Positions 13,492 through 18,815 of a stretch of 18,815 nt of DNA are shown here, piece after piece. Position 1 is the first letter of the stretch, and each line of letters starts with the position of its first letter. A program made the position numbers and the translations under genes. This DNA comes from Kiritimatiellia bacterium. GTDB lineage: Bacteria; Verrucomicrobiota; Kiritimatiellia; RFP12; UBA1067. Location: positions 1-18,815 of the forward strand of contig JAEDMN010000031.1 of NCBI GenBank assembly GCA_016302985.1. Direction: 5' to 3'. The notes beneath the pieces are model-generated. The model saw only the letters and a list, made by a program, of their open reading frames with translations, searched no databases and was not told the DNA's origin.

Positions 13492-14100
13492 ATGGCGAAG
13501 AAGATCGAGATCTGCGTCGACTCCGACAGCTCCACGCTTTCCGTGGGGGCCGGACGTCTGTTCCTGGGGACCGTCCAGGGCGTCGAATTCGAGGGCTGGA
13601 AGCCCGAAGCCGGGAACGAGGCCGTGCTGACCCTGTTCGCGCACGACGGCGTCACGCCGCTCGCGCAGAGCCGCGTGGAAGACGGCCGCGTCGTGCTCGA
13701 CCTCACGGGGGAGAATCTGCGGAAGGTCTTCGGCTGCGCTCCCGCCCGGCACCAGTTCGCCCTCTACCTGAACCAGCGCGGTCCCGGTGGAAACTTCCTC
13801 CCGGAGATCGAGGCCGTCGGCACCGTCTACGTGGACTGGTCGCCCGAAGTCTTCGACGCCGCGACCGGAGACGTCGCGACCCTCAAGGGGCCTCCCGGCT
13901 CGCCCGGCGCGGACGGCCGCAGCGCGTACGAGCTCGCCGTCGTGAACGGCTACAGCGGCTCGCTCGGGGACTGGCTCGGCGAGATGCAGTACAAGCGCGC
14001 CCTGCGCGGCCGCACGTTCGACTTCTCCGGGGCCACGTCGCGCAAGCTCGCGGACGCCATGAAGGCCGTCTTCGAGGCGCTTGGGGGCGAGGTCGAATGA
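13492..14100 (+). CDS. Fibre-like structural protein with collagen-like motif
   Basis: This 202-residue protein starts at an ATG after GGGAGGCGGGAC. Residues 1-120 look beta-rich (EICVDSDSSTLSVGAGRLFL and HQFALYLNQRGPGGNF). Residues 133-142 are collagen-like GPPGSPGADG, followed by RSAYELAVVNGYSGSLGDWL (143-162), a repeat theme found in many phage tail fibres and appendages (G.dG.SAYe.Av..G..Gs..eWL). The C-terminal helix includes KLADAMKAVFEALGG. It is probably a trimeric virion appendage or adhesin component. No signal peptide is seen, unlike its downstream neighbours. The next gene starts in its stop codon (ATGA). Confidence 0.6.
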   Translation: MAKKIEICVDSDSSTLSVGAGRLFLGTVQGVEFEGWKPEAGNEAVLTLFAHDGVTPLAQSRVEDGRVVLDLTGENLRKVFGCAPARHQFALYLNQRGPGGNFLPEIEAVGTVYVDWSPEVFDAATGDVATLKGPPGSPGADGRSAYELAVVNGYSGSLGDWLGEMQYKRALRGRTFDFSGATSRKLADAMKAVFEALGGEVE

Positions 14101-15494
14101 ACGCCGCCGCACTCATCGCCGCGGCCGCGGCTCTCATCTGCGCATGCCCGGCCCGCGCCGCGTCCGTCACGAAGGCGGAGCTGGGAGACCTCGGGCTCGG
14201 CGCGCGCGTCGTGACCGACGTCGACCTGTCCGGGCTCGACGTCTCGGAGCCCGGATACAGCGCCTTCACGAACACCGCCGGCGGCGTCATGCACGGACCG
14301 CTGAAGCTGGCCGGGGCCGGCTCCGAATACGCCGAGATCACCACGAACGGGGTGAGGGGCATGGCCTGGAAGAAGACCGGGTTCTTCACGTCCCAGCTGA
14401 TCCCGTTCGAGTTCAGGTGGTACGACCTGATGACGGAGGACGAGGTCCCGGCGTGGGCGCGCGGACAGAACAAGCCCGCGTACACGGCCGAGGAGGTCGG
14501 AGCCCTGCCCGACACGACGACGCACCTTCCGGGTGATGTGCCGGTCACACGCAAGATCAACGGCAAGCCGCTCACGTCCGACATCGAGATCCGCACCGGT
14601 CTCGAGGTCGAGGATGCCGACCGGCGGTACTTCCCGCTCGACGTCGGCAACGCCTGGCAGACGTACTGGGACGGCGACGACGTCCGGCTCACCGTGACCA
14701 ACTACTACGGCTCCGCGGGCATGCCGAGCCTCTACCTCGAGGAGAAGAGGCCGGCGGACGGGGACCATGCGTCGCCCTGGTTCCAGGTCGTCTGGGACGA
14801 GCGCACGCGCTGGACCGAGTTCCTGGCCGGCTACGCGGCCATCACCAACAAGGTGGAGCACGACAAGGCCGACAGGGCCTGGGGCGTGTACGACTCCTCG
14901 CTCGGGACGTACTCTCCGGACGGAGTGCTCCAGATCTCGCAGGAGCGCGTGCAGATCGCGGCGGGCCTCGCGTACCAGAAGACCGTCACCACGGGCGGGT
15001 GCGCCGTCTGGGTCCTACGGTCCACGCTGCCCGCCATCTTCTCCGGAACGCCCGCGGACGGATACTTCAGGATCGAGGACGGCGACGGATCCGTGCTGTT
15101 CGAAATCGTGAAGGGCAACAGGCGGACCGTCGGCGCGAACGCGTCCGCCCTCTCGACGAGCGAGGGCGCGATGACCGTGACATACAACGTCGACTCGGCC
15201 GAGCACCCGATCCTCGAGGTCTGCACGTCCCTGTCGGATCCGGACTGGCAGCAGGAGGGCGCCTGCCACTACGCAAACATATCCTGGAGGGGCGGGCCGG
15301 GCGCATGGGTCGTCGACGTCCTCCCGACCGCGCCGTACGCCAGCATGTTCGTCAAGGCGTCCTACGAGACGGGCGGCGAGACGTACATCAACAACGCGGT
15401 GCCGGTCGGGCTCGGAAGCGTCTTCGTCGACGGAAAGTCCTACCGTGTCAAGGTGGTCGAGATCAACGGCCGGAAGGTTCTCGGGCTCGAATGA
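14097..15494 (+). CDS. Exported fibre-like protein, 465 aa
   Basis: The ATGA overlap with the preceding gene fixes the start. Residues 1-22 are a hydrophobic Ala-rich segment ending PARA-A, which looks like a cleavable export signal but lacks the usual N-terminal Lys or Arg. The mature part shows tail-fibre themes: YSAFTNTAGGVMHGPLKLAG (residues 54-73), PAYTAEEVGALPD (127-139) and RKINGKPLTSDIEI (152-165), the 'VNGkpLs.DI.L' motif of phage fibres. The rest (residues 170-465) is beta-rich, with many Trp and Tyr and a C-terminal VKVVEINGRKVLGLE. It is likely a receptor-facing virion or surface protein. A signal peptide on a phage fibre-like protein is unusual. Exact function and location are unknown. 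Confidence 0.65.
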   Translation: MNAAALIAAAAALICACPARAASVTKAELGDLGLGARVVTDVDLSGLDVSEPGYSAFTNTAGGVMHGPLKLAGAGSEYAEITTNGVRGMAWKKTGFFTSQLIPFEFRWYDLMTEDEVPAWARGQNKPAYTAEEVGALPDTTTHLPGDVPVTRKINGKPLTSDIEIRTGLEVEDADRRYFPLDVGNAWQTYWDGDDVRLTVTNYYGSAGMPSLYLEEKRPADGDHASPWFQVVWDERTRWTEFLAGYAAITNKVEHDKADRAWGVYDSSLGTYSPDGVLQISQERVQIAAGLAYQKTVTTGGCAVWVLRSTLPAIFSGTPADGYFRIEDGDGSVLFEIVKGNRRTVGANASALSTSEGAMTVTYNVDSAEHPILEVCTSLSDPDWQQEGACHYANISWRGGPGAWVVDVLPTAPYASMFVKASYETGGETYINNAVPVGLGSVFVDGKSYRVKVVEINGRKVLGLE

Positions 15495-16120
15495 ACGCGG
15501 TCGTACAGACGTACCAGACATTGCTGACGTGCGCGTGCTGCGCGGCGCTCGCCGCAATCCTCGCGGCCGCCGTGTCGTCCGTGTGCGGGCGGAGCCTGTC
15601 CGCCATCCGCAGGGCGCTGTCCGGGCGCGAGCTGGCCGTGTTCTCCCTTCTGGCCGCGGCCTGCACGTTCGCGGCACAGAAGCACCTCGTGTCGTATCCG
15701 AGGACCGACCCGACGCAGGCCTACCTCGTCGACAACGGCTCGTGGGTCGAAGGCGACCTCGTCCACGTGGACTTCCGCACGCTCATCGTCCCGTCCAGCG
15801 CGTCCCTTTTCGTCGACCGGCGCCCGCTCTCGTCCACGTCCGACGCGGACTGGGTCAACCACCTTGCGACCACCATCGGCGAGTTCCGGCCGCCCGTCGA
15901 GTTCGAGTTCGCCGAAGCCACCAACTACAGCTGGATCGTCTACACGACATGGACGCCGGGCCCGTCCGTCGTGACGAACGGCGTCTGGCACGCGATGTGG
16001 GGGCGCGACCGCAGGTCCGGCCGGCACGCCATCCCTCTCAGGACCGCCGTCCGGGTGGACGGCCGCACGATCGCGACGCCCAAGTCGGTCCGTGATGCAG
16101 AAGGAGGTACGAGCAAATGA
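15491..16120 (+). CDS. Membrane protein with two N-terminal transmembrane segments
   Basis: The start is fixed by an ATGA overlap. Residues 10-31 and 47-62 are hydrophobic and separated by a basic loop (CGRSLSAIRRALSGRE), so the N-terminus probably forms a membrane hairpin. Residues 65-209 are soluble, with beta-type segments (GDLVHVDFRTLIVPSSASLF and NYSWIVYTTWTPGPS) and the tripeptide TNG in SVVTNGVWH. Several Cys occur in the first membrane segment. No family is recognised. It lies inside a row of export-signal genes next to fibre-like and lysis-type genes; host-surface modification, a lysis role or virion assembly are all possible. Confidence 0.6.
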   Translation: MNAVVQTYQTLLTCACCAALAAILAAAVSSVCGRSLSAIRRALSGRELAVFSLLAAACTFAAQKHLVSYPRTDPTQAYLVDNGSWVEGDLVHVDFRTLIVPSSASLFVDRRPLSSTSDADWVNHLATTIGEFRPPVEFEFAEATNYSWIVYTTWTPGPSVVTNGVWHAMWGRDRRSGRHAIPLRTAVRVDGRTIATPKSVRDAEGGTSK

Positions 16121-16617
16121 GGTACATGTTCATCGCCGCCGTGTCGGCCGCGCTGCTTGCGCACGCCGCTCCTCAGGCGGACTACGTCGAGGGAGAGCAG
16201 TCGTGCGTCCTGGTGACGCCGGAGCTGCAGGCGGCCGCCAAGATGATGTTCGGCGCGGAGGGCGCGAGCAACATCCTCCACGCCGCCCGCCTCCAGATGC
16301 TCAAGTACGACGCGGACATGGCGACCGAGGCCGGCCGCCGCGCGTGGCACGGACGCCTGGTAAGAGAGGAGATCCACACGAACGACTTCGCGAAGATCCA
16401 GGTCTACAGCAACACGGTCGACGGGACGACCTGGCGCTACCGCATGTCGTTCAAGCCGAAGGCCGCCGTCGTTCCCGGCCGGCGCCGCACGACCTACACG
16501 ACCAACGGCATACCGGCGCGCCTGGCCGCGGCACGCGCGGCGCGGGCGGCTCAGATCGACGACGGACCCGCCGTCACGAACATCCACACGGTCGCGAACG
16601 CGCCGAAGGGGAACTGA
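16117..16617 (+). CDS. Secreted/periplasmic hypothetical protein
   Basis: The 166-residue product begins MRYMFIAAVSAALLAHAA, a conventional Sec signal peptide with Arg2, a hydrophobic core and a likely cleavage after AHA or HAA. The mature region is helical and charged (LVTPELQAAAKMMFGAEGA, RLVREEIHTNDFAKIQVYS) with a short beta segment (TTWRYRMSFKP), a basic GRRRTTYTTNG stretch and an Ala/Arg-rich helix (IPARLAAARAARAAQIDD). The start is fixed by an ATGA overlap. No family is recognised, and no catalytic motif of a lysozyme or amidase is visible. Confidence 0.6.
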   Translation: MRYMFIAAVSAALLAHAAPQADYVEGEQSCVLVTPELQAAAKMMFGAEGASNILHAARLQMLKYDADMATEAGRRAWHGRLVREEIHTNDFAKIQVYSNTVDGTTWRYRMSFKPKAAVVPGRRRTTYTTNGIPARLAAARAARAAQIDDGPAVTNIHTVANAPKGN

Positions 16618-16618
16618 C

Positions 16619-16861
16619 GTGGGCGCGAAGGAGCTGAACGAGCTGTGGAACCTCCTGCGGGAGAACGAGAAGTCCATCGCCGTGCTGAACGAGAAGTTCG
16701 GCGCGCAGGACAAGACCCTGCAGAAGCTCAAGGAGGACAACGAGGCGATGCGCGCGATCCTCAACCGCGCGATCGGCGCGAAGACGGTCGTCGGCCTCAT
16801 CGGCGGCGCCATCTGCGTCGCGGTCGGGTGGTTCATCTCCTGGTTCGGGGGGAGGACGTGA
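16619..16861 (+). CDS. XhlA-like coiled-coil membrane protein, probable lysis accessory
   Basis: This 80-residue protein starts at a GTG one base after the previous stop and a few bases after AAGGGGA. Residues 3-48 form a long charged amphipathic helix (NELWNLLRENEKSIAVLNEK, then QDKTLQKLKEDNEAMRAI), and residues about 56-76 form one transmembrane helix (TVVGLIGGAICVAVGWFISW) with a short Gly/Arg tail. This layout, N-terminal coiled coil and C-terminal single membrane anchor, is that of XhlA/haemolysin-like proteins, which assist holins in phage-type lysis. A small class III-like holin is an alternative. The stop overlaps the next ATG. Confidence 0.6.
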   Translation: MGAKELNELWNLLRENEKSIAVLNEKFGAQDKTLQKLKEDNEAMRAILNRAIGAKTVVGLIGGAICVAVGWFISWFGGRT

Positions 16862-17259
16862 TGGCGCAGACGCATGGCAGATGGACGGCTCCGCTCGTGC
16901 GGCTGCCGATCTTCGAGGACAGGAACGCCACGCTCATGGAGACGTGGCACGTCGAGGTCCGCGGCTGGACGTTCGACGTGCCGGAGGGGACGAAGACGGA
17001 CGGCGCGAGCATCCCGCGCGCGCTCTGGGGCGTCTGCGGGCATCCGCTCGAGGCCCCCCGGGTCTACGCCGCCATCGTCCACGACTGGCTCTACGGGGGT
17101 GGCGGCCCGGTCGGGATGACGCGCGCCGAGGCGGACGCCGTCTACCGCGACCTGCTCGTCGCCTACGGATGGGGCCGGTGGAGGGCCTGGATCGAATGGA
17201 CGGCGCTCCGCGTGTGCGGCGCGTCTCACTGGACAAGCAGAACCGAAAAGGAGAAATGA
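16861..17259 (+). CDS. DUF1353 family phage protein
   Basis: This 132-residue protein starts at an ATG that overlaps the previous TGA by one base. Conserved DUF1353 elements are VPEGTKTDGASIPRALWG (residues 40-57), the APRVYAAIVHDWLYGG segment (65-80) with its His-Asp pair, the RAEADAVYRDLLVAYG helix (88-103) and a C-terminal WIEWTALRVCGASHW. The family is widespread in phages, often near lysis or tail genes, and has no settled function. The conserved His-Asp and Asp residues suggest a metal site or hydrolase-like role, which is inference. It provides AAAAGGAGA for the next gene. Confidence 0.85.
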   Translation: MAQTHGRWTAPLVRLPIFEDRNATLMETWHVEVRGWTFDVPEGTKTDGASIPRALWGVCGHPLEAPRVYAAIVHDWLYGGGGPVGMTRAEADAVYRDLLVAYGWGRWRAWIEWTALRVCGASHWTSRTEKEK

Positions 17260-17260
17260 C

Positions 17261-17830
17261 ATGAAGACCATGACGATGATCGCCCTTGCCGCCTGCGCGG
17301 CCATTCCGTGCGGATGCCAGACCCGCATCACGGCGGAGAAGCATCCCGAACAGATCGTGCCCATCCAGCAGGTGGTTGAAGTCAACGGCGAGCAGCGCGT
17401 CGTCACGACCGACTGCGTGCGCGCCTCCGGCGGCTGGTACGCCACCGCCAGGTCTCCGCTCTGGGCGAAGGAGGAGCTCCGCGGACTTTCGATCGGGGTC
17501 GAAACCAACGGCGCCGTGCGTCTGGCACTTGACTCGTACGAGCGGGACCTCTCCACCAACGCGGTCGTGATGGCGCACCAGTTGGTCGAGGATTTCGGGA
17601 TCCTCGCGGAGAAGGCCATCGCGGCCTACGCGTCCTGCGGCGTGTCGGTCATCGGCGCGAAGGCCGCGGCGTCGTCCGGCAAGACGAACGCGCGCGCCGC
17701 GGCGGATGTCAAGCGCGCCATCGCGTCCTACATCCTCAAGGGCGGCAACGCCGCGAACGCGAGCGTGACGTGCGCGGACGGGTCGTGCACCTTCACCGAC
17801 GGCGTCGTCACCGAGGTCGTCCAGTACTGA
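17261..17830 (+). CDS. Putative lipoprotein
   Basis: This 189-residue protein starts at an ATG one base after the DUF1353 stop, with AAAAGGAGA upstream. The N-terminus MKTMTMIALAACAAIPCGCQ is a short lipoprotein-type signal; Cys19 after PCG is the most plausible lipidated residue, although LAAC at residue 12 also fits a lipobox. The mature part has beta segments (EQIVPIQQVVEVNGEQRVVT), the stretch GVETNGAVRLAL, a helical Ala-rich segment (EKAIAAYASCGVSVIGAKAAAS) and a Cys-containing end (ASVTCADGSCTFTDGVV). No family is recognised. An o-spanin-like lysis role is possible because XhlA-like and DUF1353 genes are adjacent, but its size and lack of a Pro-rich region argue against a typical one. 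Confidence 0.6.
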   Translation: MKTMTMIALAACAAIPCGCQTRITAEKHPEQIVPIQQVVEVNGEQRVVTTDCVRASGGWYATARSPLWAKEELRGLSIGVETNGAVRLALDSYERDLSTNAVVMAHQLVEDFGILAEKAIAAYASCGVSVIGAKAAASSGKTNARAAADVKRAIASYILKGGNAANASVTCADGSCTFTDGVVTEVVQY

Positions 17831-17838
17831 GGAGCGGC

Positions 17839-18815
17839 ATGACCATCAGCGCAGAGAACATCCAGGCCTGCCAGGAGGCGCTCTTCCTGCTCCGTCAGGA
17901 CGTCGGCCTCCCGACGGTCGAGGGCGCGGCCTCCGACACGTCGATCGAGTGGGCGAAGTGCCGGATCGCATTCGGAGCGGCCGTCACCGAGGTCTGGAAC
18001 GCGCACGACTGGGCGGTCCAGCTGCGCATGGATGCGGCCGAGGCGGAGGCGGCCGCGCATGACTGCGCCGGCTGGAGCGAGCCCATGCGCCGCGCGCTCG
18101 CCTGCTGCGTCGCGCGGGAGCTTGCGGTCCCCCTCGCCGGCCGCGTGCAGGACCTGCAGAACTGGGACGCGATGTACCAGCGCAAGCTCGTCTACGCGCG
18201 CTGCCGGTCGCTCGAGGCCGAGCGCCGCGCAGTCGACGACCCCGTCCACGCGGAGCTGCTGTCGGTCCTCGTCCCCAGGTTCTCCGAGTCCGAGGGCCCG
18301 TCCCTCCCGCGCTCCGTGAAGAGCATCACCGACCGCGCGGACGCGCTTGCGGACTCCTCGCGCCACGCCGTCCTCACGGCCCACGCCTGGAACTTCGCCC
18401 GCGCGGAGGACCCGACGCCGTCGTGCCGCGTTCCCCGCGGGAACGCCTATCCGTTCGCGTCCGAGGTGCCGCCCGGCTGCGTCCATCTCGAGGCCGTCCT
18501 CGGCGAATCCGGCGAGCTGAACGACTGGAAGCTCTTCGGGCGCACGATCGTCTCCATGCAGCCCGTGCGGAGCGCCGTCTACGTGCGCGACGACCGGCGC
18601 CCGATGAAGTGGCCGCCGCTCGTGAAGCGCGCCTTCGTGTTCCGCCTCGCGGCCGACGTCGCGCAGACCGAGGTCCCCGGACTCCTCGCCGCGATGGAGC
18701 AGAAGTACGCGGAGGCCCTCGCGGAGGCGAAGCTCCGGGACTCGCGCGAGAGCAACACGCCCCGCGACGCCTGGGGCCGCAACCACTACGCCGACGCGAT
18801 GGCCGGCCGCGCGCC
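17839..18815 (+). CDS. Head-tail adaptor / tail tubular A-like protein with duplicated domain (3' end outside window)
   Basis: The ATG at 17839 follows GAGGAGCGGC. The frame stays open to the window end, giving 325 residues so far. Residues 137-305 resemble the connector-adaptor/tail tubular A family (T7 gp11, P22 gp4): RHAVLTAHAWNFARAEDPTP, YPFASEVPPGCVHLEAV, GRTIVSMQPVRSAVYVRDD, MKWPPLVKRAFVFRLAADVA and QKYAEALAEAKLRDSRES. Residues 11-130 look like a shorter copy: LFLLRQDVGLP, AFGAAVTEVWNAHDWAVQ, EPMRRALACCVARELAVPLA and MYQRKLVYARCRSLEAERR. The protein would sit under the portal ring and connect it to the tail. A single adaptor is normally about 170-200 residues, so a tandem fusion is the likely reading. 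Confidence 0.7.
   Translation, partial: MTISAENIQACQEALFLLRQDVGLPTVEGAASDTSIEWAKCRIAFGAAVTEVWNAHDWAVQLRMDAAEAEAAAHDCAGWSEPMRRALACCVARELAVPLAGRVQDLQNWDAMYQRKLVYARCRSLEAERRAVDDPVHAELLSVLVPRFSESEGPSLPRSVKSITDRADALADSSRHAVLTAHAWNFARAEDPTPSCRVPRGNAYPFASEVPPGCVHLEAVLGESGELNDWKLFGRTIVSMQPVRSAVYVRDDRRPMKWPPLVKRAFVFRLAADVAQTEVPGLLAAMEQKYAEALAEAKLRDSRESNTPRDAWGRNHYADAMAGRA

Noticed and set aside
13492..15494. Variable region of a diversity-generating retroelement in the fibre genes, as in BPP-1
   Set aside because: No reverse transcriptase, template repeat or adenine-rich variable stretch is visible in the window.

Overview
The window is part of a double-stranded DNA bacteriophage or prophage genome. 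It is GC-rich (about two thirds by eye), and every supported gene lies on the + strand. The genes are packed tightly: many starts overlap the previous stop (ATGA, GTGA or TGATG junctions), and no gap exceeds about 200 bases. Packaging, portal, scaffold, coat and cement genes occur in the order typical of short-tailed phages, and the head genes most resemble the Bordetella phage BPP-1 group (Bbp16/17/19-type). A lipoprotein and several signal-peptide or membrane proteins suggest a Gram-negative host. I cannot name the host; a gut or rumen Verrucomicrobiota/Kiritimatiellota-type bacterium is only a guess from composition and protein style.

Bases 1-5876 form the replication and accessory module. 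It holds the C-terminal part of a phage DNA polymerase sliding clamp (DnaN-like), a PcfK-like and a PcfJ-like protein as a coupled pair, an HD-domain phosphohydrolase, and an unknown protein ending in a textbook clamp-binding pentapeptide (QVELF). Five small genes follow, one of them a ribbon-helix-helix regulator, and then a winged-helix replication initiator-like gene. That last gene contains an AT-rich block of four 22-bp iteron-like repeats in 11-bp phase. The block includes a 25-nt and a 61-nt near-perfect palindrome, so it looks like a replication origin inside the initiator gene, as in lambda O.

Bases 5912-7977 are the packaging module (small and large terminase). Bases 7978-8177 are the longest non-coding gap and carry phased A-tracts, a cluster of CTAG-centred palindromes and a possible promoter ahead of the head genes. 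Bases 8178-13476 are the head module: a small Ala/Thr-rich protein, portal, Bbp19-like protein, probable scaffold, major capsid protein, Bbp16-like cement protein and a protein with a HeH/SAP-like C-terminus.

Bases 13492-17830 hold fibre-like proteins, then a run of exported or membrane proteins, an XhlA-like coiled-coil membrane protein (probably lysis-related), a DUF1353 protein and a lipoprotein. From 17839 to the end is an incomplete head-tail adaptor/tail-tubular-like protein that appears to contain two tandem copies of the adaptor fold. No tRNA, CRISPR array, insertion sequence, integrase, reverse transcriptase, DNA polymerase or recognisable endolysin is visible in this window.
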